Assembly: GCA_017470945.1 (NCBI GenBank)
Contig: JAFUXH010000061.1
Coordinates: 1 to 61,681, forward strand
Direction: 5' to 3'
Source: Clostridia bacterium
GTDB taxonomy: Bacteria; Bacillota; Clostridia; Christensenellales; Aristaeellaceae
DNA: 61,681 bases
In this document: positions 40,595 to 49,033 of the stretch, in pieces
How positions within the stretch are numbered: the stretch's first letter is position 1
Layout: each line of letters opens with the position of its first letter
Program-made: the position numbers and the translations under genes
The notes under the pieces: model-generated
Seen by the model: the letters and a program-made list of their open reading frames with translations, nothing else
Databases searched by the model: none
Told to the model about the DNA's origin: nothing

Positions 40595-41284
40595 TTATGT
40601 GTTTGCTTCCGCTTTTTTTGAGGTGATCAGCAGCCCCAGGAACATCCACAAATTGCCGATGGAAATCCAGGCCGCGGTGATGGCGTTGCGCAGGGCCGTT
40701 TCCGGCAGGAATTTCAGCAGCATGGTCAGCGCCATGCCCACCGCCGGGCAAAAGATCCAGCACCATTTGGGGTAAGGCGTCAGGCCCTTTGAAAAGGCGC
40801 TGATGTGCGCGATGTGCTGCACCACCCAGAAAATGAGGAACAGGATCATGCCCGGCAGCAGGAAATACAGCCCGAAGCGGATGGAGGCATCCAGGGCCGT
40901 ATCCGGGCTGGCGGCGTTCATATATTTATAAAAGAACACGCAGGCCAGGCAGGGCACGTGCACCCCGCAGCCGGCAAAGGCGAGCACGCCCAAAATGCCG
41001 CTGCGGTACAGATGGGCGTATTTTTCGGAAGATGGCTTGATCAGCCGATACACAGAAAAATAACACAGCGCCTCCAACGGAATGCCGATCAGGCCCAAAA
41101 AGGCGGACCAGAAGATCCTGCTGTCCGGCAGGGGCAGGTACATCGAAAGAAAGCCCTCCATGCCTGATTGATTCGCGTCATGCACGCCCCAGCCCAGCAG
41201 CATATCGCCCGCCAGCACCATCAGCGCCGCGAAAATGCCCAGCTTCATCAGGTGCCGGATGCGTTTCCAATCCAATGCTTCCAT
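40595..41284 (-). CDS. Polytopic membrane protein (DUF6796-like)
   Basis: 229 aa with about seven helices. It starts MEALDWKRIRHLMKLGIFAALMVLAGDMLLGWGV and contains LSMYLPLPDSRIFWSAFLGLIGIPLEALCYFSVYRLI and CGVHVPCLACVFFY, a pattern I associate with the DUF6796 family of Firmicutes; function unknown. AAAGGAGGAG precedes ATG 41284. Confidence 0.65.
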   Translation of the reverse strand: MEALDWKRIRHLMKLGIFAALMVLAGDMLLGWGVHDANQSGMEGFLSMYLPLPDSRIFWSAFLGLIGIPLEALCYFSVYRLIKPSSEKYAHLYRSGILGVLAFAGCGVHVPCLACVFFYKYMNAASPDTALDASIRFGLYFLLPGMILFLIFWVVQHIAHISAFSKGLTPYPKWCWIFCPAVGMALTMLLKFLPETALRNAITAAWISIGNLWMFLGLLITSKKAEANT

Positions 41285-41298
41285 GTGTGTCTCCTCCT

Positions 41299-41763
41299 TT
41301 ATTGTACGCCGTAATGGATCCCCGGCTTGAAGGAAAGATAGATCGGCAGGCCGGACGCGAAATTCAGGAATCCGCCCGCCGCGATCCAGCCATCGTTGAT
41401 GATCAGCCCCACGATCCCACCCGCCAACCCGGCGGCGACGGTCAGGCCGAAGCTGAGATCCTTCTGATATCCCAGGGCGATTTCCTTTTCGTGGATCAGG
41501 TTCGGGCGGATCGTCATGCCCACGCCGACCGCCACGGCAAGCATGCTGAGCAGCAGGGGCAGGTTGAATGAACATGAAAGGAATCGCCAGCCCGCGACCA
41601 GATGGAGGATCCACCCCGCGTCGCACAGCAGCCCCAGGATCAGGAAGGGGATGTTGGGCAGCATGGCCGTATAGCGCCGCCCCGCCCTGCCTTGCCGCTC
41701 CAATTGGCGGATGTGTTCATCGGTTTTGCCGCGCCGCCGCGCCAACGCTTCGTGAATCCGCAT
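41299..41763 (-). CDS. Small membrane protein
   Basis: 154 aa. A charged N-terminal amphipathic stretch (IHEALARRRGKTDEHIRQLERQGRAGRR) is followed by four helices. No domain recognised. First gene after the HTH gene; the palindrome GTTAGG-GTTT-CCTAAC (41792-41807) lies directly before it, so it probably heads an operon controlled by that site. AAGGAG RBS. Confidence 0.65.
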   Translation of the reverse strand: MRIHEALARRRGKTDEHIRQLERQGRAGRRYTAMLPNIPFLILGLLCDAGWILHLVAGWRFLSCSFNLPLLLSMLAVAVGVGMTIRPNLIHEKEIALGYQKDLSFGLTVAAGLAGGIVGLIINDGWIAAGGFLNFASGLPIYLSFKPGIHYGVQ

Positions 41764-41791
41764 GCGATCGCTCCTTCGTTCCTGGAAAAAT

Positions 41792-41807
41792 GTTAGGGTT
41801 TCCTAAC
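41792..41807. promoter_or_regulatory. GTTAGG-N4-CCTAAC operator
   Basis: Perfect 16-bp inverted repeat between the HTH gene stop and the next gene; same core (GTTAG-N6-CTAAC) as 42072-42087 and 23066-23081. Confidence 0.65.
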
Positions 41808-41827
41808 CTTTGCGCAAAAAATATCGA

Positions 41828-42037
41828 TCAGGATTGGCCCTTCTGGCTTCCTTGATTCGGCTTCCCCTTCGCGCCTGGCTTCAGCCTTTCGGGCTTCTTG
41901 GCGTCCTCCGGAATGACCCAGGCGCGCCCCAGGCGCTCGCAGCCGGGGATCCGCCCTTCCACAGCATACTGGTTCACCCATCGAACCGAAACGCCCCATT
42001 TTTCGGCGGTTTCCTTGACGGAGCGGTATCCTTTCAT
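41828..42037 (-). CDS. Small helix-turn-helix regulator (MerR/excisionase-like)
   Basis: 69 aa. MKGYRSVKETAEKWGVSVRWVNQYAVEGRIPGCERLGRAWVIPEDAKKP is a complete winged-HTH of the MerR_1/excisionase-like type found in small clostridial regulators, followed by a basic tail. GGAGG RBS. It is flanked on both sides by GTTAG-N6-CTAAC palindromes, so it is the natural candidate to bind them, repressing itself and the downstream cluster. Confidence 0.8.
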   Translation of the reverse strand: MKGYRSVKETAEKWGVSVRWVNQYAVEGRIPGCERLGRAWVIPEDAKKPERLKPGAKGKPNQGSQKGQS

Positions 42038-42071
42038 TGTGGTTCCTCCTTGACGGGGATTCAGTCCTGTA

Positions 42072-42123
42072 GTTAGGCTTAACTAACGCACATTTATTAT
42101 ATTCCAAAATACGCAGAAATCAA
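42072..42123 (-). promoter_or_regulatory. Promoter and operator of the HTH gene
   Basis: Minus strand -35 TTGATT (42123-42118), 16-bp spacer, -10 TATAAT (42101-42096). The palindrome GTTAG-GCTTAA-CTAAC (42072-42087) follows 8 nt after the -10 box, over the transcription start, a repressor position. Confidence 0.68.
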
Positions 42124-42229
42124 GAGGAAACGGCTATAACTTACAAGAATTTTGTGAAAAAAGGATATCGGAATGAAACGGCCCGGCGTATGCGCCCGCC
42201 CGCCGAACGGCCGATTTCGTTTGATGGAT

Positions 42230-42253
42230 GGGCCGCCCGAAACCGGGCGGCCC
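42230..42253 (-). terminator. Hairpin after the secreted MBL gene
   Basis: Perfect 10-bp stem GGGCCGCCCG/CGGGCGGCCC with loop AAAC, but no U-tract. Confidence 0.45.
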
Positions 42254-42279
42254 AATGTTTCTTTGATCCGAAGCTTCTC

Positions 42280-42972
42280 TTATTGCAAGATGATTTCTTC
42301 CCCCGCGGGGATGATCAGCCGGCCGGGCACGTCGAACAATTCCGCCCGCTCTGGGTCGAACAGCGTGCCGGGGGCCATGTGATAGGGGATGCTGTGCTGG
42401 GCGTTGACCAGCTTGGCGCAGGCGATCGCTTCTTCCATATCCATGTTGAAGCGGCCGTCGCAGACGAAGAAGGCGTAATGAATATCCCGCTCCGCCAATT
42501 CCGCCATCTGATCGGTGGTGGAGGTATCGCCCGTGGCGTAGATCGATACGCCGCCCGGCAGGGTGATCAGCCAGCCCACGCACACGTTGATATCGTGGTT
42601 CCGGTTGTTGCCGGCCTGCACCGCTTCCACGGTGGCGAATCCCAAATCGTAGGTTTTGTATTCGCCGTTCACCAGGGCGTCGGTGTTGTAGATGACCTGG
42701 CAGCCCTCATTGCGGTTTTGGATCAGATCCACGGCGTTGTGATCCGGGTGCCCGTGGGATACCAGGATCAGATCGGCGGGCAGATCGTAGCCCTCCCCGG
42801 CGTAGGGATCGACGTAGATCACTTTGCCCTCGCTGGTGACGATCCGCAGGCTGCCATGGCCCTGGTACAGCAGCCTGTGCGTGCCTTCCTCCGTCTCAGC
42901 CATGGCCCCGCCGACGCCAAGCAGGAGCAGAGAAAAAGCCAGAATACCCGATAGCGCTTTCTTCATGTTCAT
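42280..42972 (-). CDS. Secreted MBL-fold metallo-hydrolase
   Basis: 230 aa with signal peptide (LAFSLLLLGVGGAMAE). The UlaG/UPF0173-like fold is shown by GHGSLRIVTSEGKVIYVDPYAG, SHGHPDHNAVD (HxHxDH form), YATGDTSTTDQMAEL, and IPYHMAPGT near the end. ATG 42972 and ATG 42966 both follow AAAGGAG; the second has better spacing. Divergent from the flavodoxin-like gene, with the shared promoter element in between. Export of such a hydrolase is uncommon; the substrate is unknown. Confidence 0.8.
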   Translation of the reverse strand: MNMKKALSGILAFSLLLLGVGGAMAETEEGTHRLLYQGHGSLRIVTSEGKVIYVDPYAGEGYDLPADLILVSHGHPDHNAVDLIQNRNEGCQVIYNTDALVNGEYKTYDLGFATVEAVQAGNNRNHDINVCVGWLITLPGGVSIYATGDTSTTDQMAELAERDIHYAFFVCDGRFNMDMEEAIACAKLVNAQHSIPYHMAPGTLFDPERAELFDVPGRLIIPAGEEIILQ

Positions 42973-42990
42973 GTTCTCCTTTCATAAATA

Positions 42991-43038
42991 CAGAATCAGT
43001 CTTTACAACGGATTCCTTATCTGTTATGATTGTACCGG
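42991..43038 (+). promoter_or_regulatory. Shared promoter element P-HxlR, copy 2
   Basis: Plus strand -35 TTTACA (43002-43007), 17-bp spacer, -10 TATGAT (43025-43030). Identical over 48 bp to the inverse of 28163-28210, with further similarity (ATCTGTCAATG) downstream. It drives the flavodoxin-like and aldo/keto reductase genes. Confidence 0.75.
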
Positions 43039-43172
43039 ATGACGTGTTATCTGTCAATGGCTGAATCCATTGGCGGAAGAAAAAACGGAGCGGGGAAGAG
43101 GGGCCCGCGGCCGATCCCGTGGAAGATTTACAGCGATCCTTGCATGCGTGCGGGGGGAAATGGAGAGATGGG

Positions 43173-43559
43173 ATGAAAAAAGCGGTTCGTTATTTTTCCA
43201 AGCTGGGCAACACAAAAACCATCGCCGAGGCCATCGCGGCAGGCGCGGGGGTGCGGGCCGTTTCAATCGCGGAGGAGCCCGCCCTGACGGAATTCGTCGA
43301 CATTCTGTATCTGGGCGGCGCGCCTTACGCCAATATCATGGCCCCGGAATTGAAAGCCTACGCTGAGCGGCTGGATCAAAGCCGGGTGGGCACGGTGCGG
43401 CTGTTCACCACCTCCAATTGGTCCCGCCGGACGGTGCTGGCGCTGAAAAAGCTGCTGCGGGAAAAGGGCATCCAGGTGGAGGAGGCATATTTCTATGCCC
43501 ACATGCTGCACATCCACGGCCGGGTGGAGGCGGCGCGAGACTTTGGGCGGAAGGGTTAA
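43173..43559 (+). CDS. Flavodoxin-like protein
   Basis: 128 aa: MKKAVRYFSKLGNTKTIAEAIAAGAG (phosphate loop xSxxGNTxxxA), ILYLGGAPYANIMAPELKAYAERL, and VRLFTTSNWSRRTVLALKKLLREKG. A short flavodoxin, probably FMN-binding. Longer upstream reading is possible, but the first strand starts at this Met. Followed after 37 nt by an aldo/keto reductase, the same gene types as at 27-29 kb. Confidence 0.78.
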   Translation: MKKAVRYFSKLGNTKTIAEAIAAGAGVRAVSIAEEPALTEFVDILYLGGAPYANIMAPELKAYAERLDQSRVGTVRLFTTSNWSRRTVLALKKLLREKGIQVEEAYFYAHMLHIHGRVEAARDFGRKG

Positions 43560-43596
43560 CCGCCTTGCATCCTATACGATTGAAGGAGGAAATGCC

Positions 43597-44523
43597 ATGA
43601 AAACGATCAACGTTGTGGGCGGCCCGCAGAACGCGTCCGCCGTCATCCTGGGCTGTATGCGCATGCCCGCCCTGAGCGTCGACGCGGCGGAAAAGATGAT
43701 CCGGGCCGCGGTTGAATTGGGCGTCAATTTTTTTGACAACGCCACTTGCTATTCCGCCGGGGAAGCCGAGATCCGTTTCGGCGACGCCTTCCGGCAGTCC
43801 GGCATCCCGCGGGAGGATGTGATCATCCAAACCAAGTGCGGCCTGTGCTTTGAGCGCAACGAATTTGACTGGACCAAGGAAAACATCCTTTCCAGCGTGG
43901 ATGACAGCCTGCGCCGGATGAAAACCGATTATCTGGACGTGCTGCTTTTGCACCGGCCCGATCTGATTTTCGAGCCCGAACAGGTGGCCGAAGCCTTCGA
44001 TATTTTGGAAAAGAACGGCAAGGTCAAATATTTCGGCGTCAGCAACGTGCCCACGCTGCAAATGGAGCTGCTGCGGAAATTCGTGCGCCAGCCGCTGGTA
44101 TTCAATCAGCTGCAGTTCTCCCTGGAGCAGAGCCAGCTGATCGACCAGGCGCTGTATTTGAACAACAAGACCACCGATATGTCCATCGACCGGGACAACG
44201 GCACCGTCGATTACTGTCGGCTGCACGATATCACCATCCAGGCCTGGTCGCCCCTGCAATATGGGTTCTTCAAGGGCTGCTTTGTGGATGATCCCCAATT
44301 CCCCGAGCTCAACCGGGCGCTGCGGGAGATCGGCGACAAATACGGCGTTCCCAAGACCGCCGTGGCCATCGCCTGGATCCTGCGGCACCCGGCCAGGATG
44401 CAGGCCATCGCGGGCACCATGAATCCCGATCACCTCCGGGATATCTGCGAGGCCTCCAAGGTCGATTTGACCCATCACGAGTGGTATCAATTGTATTTGG
44501 CCGCCGGGAAGTACCTGCCGTAA
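43597..44523 (+). CDS. Aldo/keto reductase
   Basis: 308 aa: VILGCMRMPALSVDAAEKMI, GVNFFDNATCYSAGEAEIRFG (here N-A-T-C-Y in place of DTAxxY), QTKCG (catalytic Lys), MKTDYLDVLLLHRPD, KYFGVSNV and AWILRHPARMQAIAGTMNPDHL. YdhF-like group. The replacement of the usual catalytic D before the Tyr motif by N is noteworthy. AAGGAGG RBS. Confidence 0.87.
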   Translation: MKTINVVGGPQNASAVILGCMRMPALSVDAAEKMIRAAVELGVNFFDNATCYSAGEAEIRFGDAFRQSGIPREDVIIQTKCGLCFERNEFDWTKENILSSVDDSLRRMKTDYLDVLLLHRPDLIFEPEQVAEAFDILEKNGKVKYFGVSNVPTLQMELLRKFVRQPLVFNQLQFSLEQSQLIDQALYLNNKTTDMSIDRDNGTVDYCRLHDITIQAWSPLQYGFFKGCFVDDPQFPELNRALREIGDKYGVPKTAVAIAWILRHPARMQAIAGTMNPDHLRDICEASKVDLTHHEWYQLYLAAGKYLP

Positions 44524-44643
44524 ATGGGGGAGGACGCGCAGGCGCGCGATCGCCTGCCGCCCAGGATGGGCCCAATTGTCGGTTTCGCGGCCTGAATTGT
44601 CGTTTTTGCGTCTTTCAAATAACAGGGAAATTTGATATACTTT

Positions 44644-44775
44644 TCTCGTGGCAAGGGAGTAGCCAAACGCGAAAGCGCGGTTGCGAACCGTCAGCCGATG
44701 CGAAAGCATCCGGTTGCAACGAGAAGGCAAGACTTGCATTGCGGAGGAATCCGCGATGCAGGCCTTTTTCTATAT
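44644..44775 (+). ncRNA. yybP-ykoY family (manganese) riboswitch with terminator
   Basis: After a -10 box TATACT (44636-44641) the RNA has P1 CTCGT/ACGAG. The conserved L1 motif reads AAGGGAGTAGCC and the opposite motif GAGAAGGCAAGACTTGC. The expression platform is the hairpin TGCATTGCGG/CCGCGATGCA followed by GGCCTTTTTC. These are the hallmarks of the RF00080 family, which senses Mn2+. No aligner was available, so the call rests on the two motifs and the terminator. Controls the peptide gene at 44816 and probably the flotillin gene. Confidence 0.75.
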
Positions 44776-44815
44776 AGATACCCCTGGCACATATCCGGAA
44801 AGGAGGAACCCTGAC

Positions 44816-45004
44816 ATGCTGCGCTTCATCCTGATCATCCTGCTTCTGTCGTCCCTTTCCCGCCGTTCTCTGTATGGGGGCTTCCCCTGGATGGGCGGCT
44901 GGGGCTATCGCCGTCCGCCCATGGGCTGGCATCATCGTCCCCCGATGGGCGGGCCCCATGGGATGCACGGCGGGTTCAGGGGCGGCCCCTACGGCCGCTT
45001 CTGA
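44816..45004 (+). CDS. Small membrane peptide with Met/His/Gly/Pro-rich tail
   Basis: 62 aa: one N-terminal membrane helix (LRFILIILLLSSL) followed by a tail with repeats of GG[FW], RPPMG, WHHRPPMGG and HGMHGG. His and Met could bind metal. AAAGGAGG RBS. It is the first gene behind the putative Mn2+ riboswitch. No family recognised; could also be a low-complexity scaffold for the flotillin encoded next. Confidence 0.65.
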   Translation: MLRFILIILLLSSLSRRSLYGGFPWMGGWGYRRPPMGWHHRPPMGGPHGMHGGFRGGPYGRF

Positions 45005-45085
45005 TGGAGCTTCTTTTTCCCCGGGGCGGGGCCGTTCCCGCCCCGATCCCCTCCCCGACGCATCATCACAGAAGGAGGCCTGACT

Positions 45086-46510
45086 ATGGAAGGAGTATGG
45101 ATGTTCCTATCCGCCAAATGGTGGGTGATCCTCGTGGGGATCCTGGCGGTCTACGCGGCGTTGAAGCTGCTGCCCCGTTACAAGATCGCCCCGCCCGATA
45201 CCGCGCTGATCATTTCCGGCCTGCTGCGCCGGAATTACAAGGTGCGCAATCCCGACGGCACGGTGTCGGCTAAGAAATTCGGCTATCGCATCGTGCGCGG
45301 CGGGGCCACCTTCTATATCCCCGGCATCGAGCGCATCGATCAACTGGATATGTGCCTGATGCAGGTGGATATCAAAACTGCCCAGCCCGTGCCCACCAAG
45401 GAATACATTTCCGTGGTGGTGGACGCCGTGGCCAACATCAAGATCGGGTCGGATGATCTATCCATCGCCACCGCCGCGGAGCAATTGCTGCACTACGACG
45501 CCGACCAGATCAAGGCCCTGGCCAAGGATGTGCTGGAGGGCAACATGCGCGAGATCATCGGCCAAATGACCATCGCCGAGCTGGTGCAGAACCGTGATAA
45601 ATTCGCCCAGGAGTCCATCAAGGCCGCCATGAGCGATATGAGCAACATGGGCCTGGAAATCATCAACCTGACCATTCAGAACTTTTCCGATAAGGATGGC
45701 GACGTGATCGAAACTATGGCCACCCAGAACGTGGTGGAAAAAGAGCGCGACGCCGCCATCGCCCGGGCGAAGGCCCAGCAGGAGGGCCACAAGGCGGAGG
45801 TGGAGGCCGCGGCCGCCATTGCCGAGCAGGATAAGGATCTGGCCCTGCTGCAGGCCGGCTATAAGCTGGAATCCGACCAGGAAAAAGCGAAAGCCGACGA
45901 GGCCTACCGCATCGAGCAGGAGCGCGTGCGCAAAACCTACGAGGCCGAGCGCGCCGCTGCCGAATTGACCCGCCTGGAAAAGGAAACCGAGCTGAAAAAG
46001 CAGGAAGTTGAAATTGAGCGGGAACGGCTGAATGTGCAGATCCGTGAAAAGGCCGCCGCCGAAAAGGATGCCCGGGTGTTCGACGCCGAGGCGGAAAAAT
46101 TCGAGCGCCAGGCCAAGGCCGACGCACAGCTCTATGAAGCGGAGAAGGAGGCCGAAGCCATCCGTATGCGGGGCGAAGCCGAAGCCGAGGCTATTCGCAA
46201 GAAGGCGGAAGCCATGCAGCTTTACGGCCAGGCCGCCATGCTGGAAATGGTGGTGGATAAGCTGCCCGATATCGCCCACTCTGTCAGCGAGCCCCTGAGC
46301 AAGACCGAAAAGATCGTCCTCTTTGGCGAGGGCGGGGCCTCCTCCATGGCCCGGGATACCGCCGGCACCATGCTGCAAACCTTTGAGGCCGTTAAGCAGG
46401 CCGTGGGTCTGGATATCCCCCAAATGCTGAAGGATGTATCGACCGGCGGGCTGGTGGGAAAGGCAGCGGGGCAGGCGGCTGACGCTGCGCCGAAGGAAAG
46501 CAGCGATTGA
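45086..46510 (+). CDS. Flotillin (SPFH/band-7 domain protein)
   Basis: 474 aa. N-terminal membrane-associated hydrophobic stretch (WWVILVGILAVYAAL), SPFH domain (YKIAPPDTALIISGLLRR...GGATFYIPGIERIDQLDMCLMQVDIKTAQPVPTKEYISVVVDAVANIKIG), then a long Ala/Glu/Lys coiled coil (~220-395) with the EAEAIRKKAEAMQLYGQAAMLEMVVDKLPDIA ending typical of flotillins. Oligomeric scaffold of membrane microdomains. AGAAGGAGG RBS. Placement after an Mn2+ riboswitch and a metal-binding-like peptide is unusual. Confidence 0.92.
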   Translation: MEGVWMFLSAKWWVILVGILAVYAALKLLPRYKIAPPDTALIISGLLRRNYKVRNPDGTVSAKKFGYRIVRGGATFYIPGIERIDQLDMCLMQVDIKTAQPVPTKEYISVVVDAVANIKIGSDDLSIATAAEQLLHYDADQIKALAKDVLEGNMREIIGQMTIAELVQNRDKFAQESIKAAMSDMSNMGLEIINLTIQNFSDKDGDVIETMATQNVVEKERDAAIARAKAQQEGHKAEVEAAAAIAEQDKDLALLQAGYKLESDQEKAKADEAYRIEQERVRKTYEAERAAAELTRLEKETELKKQEVEIERERLNVQIREKAAAEKDARVFDAEAEKFERQAKADAQLYEAEKEAEAIRMRGEAEAEAIRKKAEAMQLYGQAAMLEMVVDKLPDIAHSVSEPLSKTEKIVLFGEGGASSMARDTAGTMLQTFEAVKQAVGLDIPQMLKDVSTGGLVGKAAGQAADAAPKESSD

Positions 46511-46536
46511 ACCCCGCAAAAAAATGTGAAAAGCGC

Positions 46537-46562
46537 GGGTGCGTCTGCGTGGCGCACCCGCG
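46537..46562 (+). terminator. Hairpin after the flotillin gene
   Basis: Stem GCGGGTGCG/CGCACCCGC without clear U-run; probable 3' end of the flotillin message. Confidence 0.5.
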
Positions 46563-46710
46563 TAAAGCGTGGGATGGATCCAGCCGGGATCCCCGGTTGC
46601 GAAGGAAAGAAAAGTGTATTATACTGTTCCTGTTGGATGAACGCCTGTGCGTTCAACGGGCGGAAAGATGAAAAGCGCGGGGCCGCTTGGATGCCCTCGA
46701 GGGCCGATCA

Positions 46711-47085
46711 ATGATAGACATGGATGATTTCAAACAGATCGTTACGGAATTGCTGGACGAGCTTCCGCGGGAATTTTTCCGCGATCTCACCGGGGGCGTC
46801 ATCGTGTCGGACGCGGCGGTGATCCCGGATTACGCCCGGGGGAACGATCTGTACACCATGGGTCAATACGTGGTCTTTTCCGGCGTGCGGCAGATCGTTC
46901 TTTATAAAGGCTCCTTCGATCGGGTGCACCCGTATGCGGATGCTGATGAAGCCCGCGCGCTGCTGCGGGGCGTGCTGCGCCACGAATTCCGGCATCACCT
47001 GGAATTCTTGAGCGGCATTCACGGCGCCGATTCGCTGGAGGCCCAGGATAAACGGGAAAAGCAGGCTTATCTTGCCCGGCACTGA
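46711..47085 (+). CDS. Small zincin-like metallopeptidase family protein
   Basis: 124 aa: IVTELLDELPREFFRDLTGGVIV, LYTMGQYVVFSGVRQIVLYKGSF, and GVLRHEFRHHLEFLSG with an HExxH (HEFRH) zinc motif. This is the possible-metallopeptidase family common in Firmicutes, related to minimal M48/M54-type zincins. The reaction is unproven. The start at ATG 46711 is set by homology; the RBS is weak. A plausible promoter (TTGCGA-N17-TATACT) lies near 46600-46625. Confidence 0.75.
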   Translation: MIDMDDFKQIVTELLDELPREFFRDLTGGVIVSDAAVIPDYARGNDLYTMGQYVVFSGVRQIVLYKGSFDRVHPYADADEARALLRGVLRHEFRHHLEFLSGIHGADSLEAQDKREKQAYLARH

Positions 47086-47129
47086 CACGGTCGGCGCTCT
47101 GCGGAAGCGGAGCGGAGAATGAAAACAGG

Positions 47130-48029
47130 ATGCGTGAGGTCATGAAGGCGTATTTCCATCTGCCCGGACTGTTTGAGTTTTACGCGTTTTATCGGGTGTT
47201 CCTGCCGCTGTTTTATGAGCACAGGGAGTATTTTTACGACGCGTGCGAGATCGGCTCCATCTACGGCGCCCCGGCCGATTGCCTGTGGGGCGGCGGTCGC
47301 GTCGGGTTCGGGGAGGACCGGCCGGAAGAGGCGGCGGCGCTGACGCGGGCTTACGGCGTTTCGGCGCGGCTCACCTTCAGCAATTCCCTGCTTCGGCGGG
47401 AGCATCTGTCCGATCCAAAGTGCAATTCCCTCTGCGCCTTGTTTGAGGGCAGTGGCGAAAACGGGGTGATCATCGCCTCGGATCTATTGCTGGAATATTT
47501 GCAATCGCGGTATCCCGGGTTTTATTTTGTTTCCTCCACCACCAAGGTGCTGACGGAATTTGACCAGCTGAAACGGGAACTGAACCGGGCGGAATTCCGC
47601 TTCGTGGTGCCGGATTTTCGGCTGAACAAGGCGCTGGATCAGCTGAACGCCCTGCCCGAACGCCTCAAGCAGAAGGTGGAATTCCTGTGCAACGAGTGCT
47701 GCTGGTTCGCTTGCCCCGACAGGAAGGCGTGCTACGAGAGCGTCAGCCGCAAAAACCTGGGGGAGACCGGCGCCGAGCACGTTTGCGTATCGCCTTTGGC
47801 ACACCGGGGCTATCGCTTTTCCGACGCCATGCAAAACCCCGGCTTCATCGGCATTCAGGAAATTCAGAACGTGTATCTGCCCAACGGTTTTTCCCATTTC
47901 AAGATCGAGGGCCGCAGCCTGGGCAGCGCGATCCTGCTGGAATTTTTGCTGTATTACATGACGAAGCCGCAGTATCAGCTGAAGGTGCGGGAAGAAATCT
48001 ATCTGGACAGCACCCTGGATCTGTTTTAG
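47130..48029 (+). CDS. Uncharacterised protein with Cys cluster, possibly U32-peptidase-related
   Basis: 299 aa, no signal peptide. Notable parts: ARLTFSNSLLRREHLSDPKCNSLCALFE, FVSSTTKVLTEFDQL, RFVVPDFRLN, and FLCNECCWFACPDRKACYESVSRKNLG with a cluster of five Cys. The DFRLN...CNxxCxxxCP...C arrangement recalls TIM-barrel peptidase U32-type or radical-enzyme-like proteins that bind an Fe-S cluster, but I cannot name the family with assurance. Lies 44 nt after the metallopeptidase gene. Confidence 0.55.
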   Translation: MREVMKAYFHLPGLFEFYAFYRVFLPLFYEHREYFYDACEIGSIYGAPADCLWGGGRVGFGEDRPEEAAALTRAYGVSARLTFSNSLLRREHLSDPKCNSLCALFEGSGENGVIIASDLLLEYLQSRYPGFYFVSSTTKVLTEFDQLKRELNRAEFRFVVPDFRLNKALDQLNALPERLKQKVEFLCNECCWFACPDRKACYESVSRKNLGETGAEHVCVSPLAHRGYRFSDAMQNPGFIGIQEIQNVYLPNGFSHFKIEGRSLGSAILLEFLLYYMTKPQYQLKVREEIYLDSTLDLF

Positions 48030-48181
48030 AAAGAACGAAAAAAACGCCGTTTTTAGCGGCCCGCGGGGACGCGCCGGCACGGCGCTTGCATGAAAGCAGG
48101 AGCATCAGAAGCGATTCCGGCGCGGCGGGCGACGGCGGTTTCGGCGGCTGCGCCGCGGTCAGGAAAGGCTTCTCGTTTTCA

Positions 48182-49033
48182 TCAGGACTCCTGATCCGTC
48201 AGGGCTGCCAACAGCCTTCCCACGTGGCGGGTTTCAAAGAACATATCCTTGTTCGCGATCACGATGATCGCCGCGGCGACGGTAACGACGATGGTTTCCA
48301 CGCATTTCGTTTCCGGCGTCATGGCGATTTTTTCCTGCATGAAATTGACGAACAGATGGAAGATCATGCACGCCAGGATGCTCCGGTCGCTGACCAGATA
48401 GACCCAGGTGATGATGAAGCCCAGCGGGATGCCGCTGACGAAGAAATTCACCACGTACAAGGGGTTCACCATCAGCCCCGCCTGATAGGTGCCGGGAATG
48501 AAGATCAGCGGCAGGTGCCACAGGGACCACAGCGCCCCAAAGATCATGGATTCCCAGAACCAGTTCATGTATTCCCCGATGGAATCCTCGCAATAGCCCT
48601 TCCAGCCTACCTCCTCGATGATGGAGGCCAGCAGGATGGTCAGCAGCGCGCTGCCCACTCCCACGCCGGTGAAGGAAAAATCCTCCGTCCAGGAAAACTG
48701 ATCGAGGGATTGGCCAAAGAGCAGCGACAGCAGGATGGCGCAAACCACGATCCCGGCGAATGCCAGCACCGCCAGGAACACGTTGGCCCATTTCACCTTA
48801 TAGAAGCCGATCAGCTTGTTTTTCAAATCCCGCTTCAGCGCGTCGGATTTGGACAGCAGAACGAACAGCGTGGAAACGACCGCCGGGGCGATGAGGCCCA
48901 CGGCCATCAGCATCACGCCCACATTTTCCGATGCGAAGATCGCCGGGACCCAGAAGATCCAGGTAAAGAGATACGCCAGGGCAAAGAATTTGACGGGCTT
49001 GTAGCGATAAGCGTCGCGCTGCGCGGTTTTCAT
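48182..49033 (-). CDS. CPBP family intramembrane metalloprotease
   Basis: 283 aa with about eight helices. CAAX-protease/bacteriocin-processing motifs: E140-E141-VGWKGYCEDSI (EExxWxG) and FGALWSLWHLPLIF (FxxxH), followed by the third ligand region ACMIFHLFVNF. Abi/CPBP proteins cleave membrane peptides or confer immunity to bacteriocins. Its start overlaps the stop of an MFS remnant. Confidence 0.87.
   Translation of the reverse strand: MKTAQRDAYRYKPVKFFALAYLFTWIFWVPAIFASENVGVMLMAVGLIAPAVVSTLFVLLSKSDALKRDLKNKLIGFYKVKWANVFLAVLAFAGIVVCAILLSLLFGQSLDQFSWTEDFSFTGVGVGSALLTILLASIIEEVGWKGYCEDSIGEYMNWFWESMIFGALWSLWHLPLIFIPGTYQAGLMVNPLYVVNFFVSGIPLGFIITWVYLVSDRSILACMIFHLFVNFMQEKIAMTPETKCVETIVVTVAAAIIVIANKDMFFETRHVGRLLAALTDQES

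Noticed and set aside
47130-48029. Firm assignment as peptidase U32
   Set aside because: Only a loose resemblance in the Cys cluster and DFRLN segment; left as uncharacterised.
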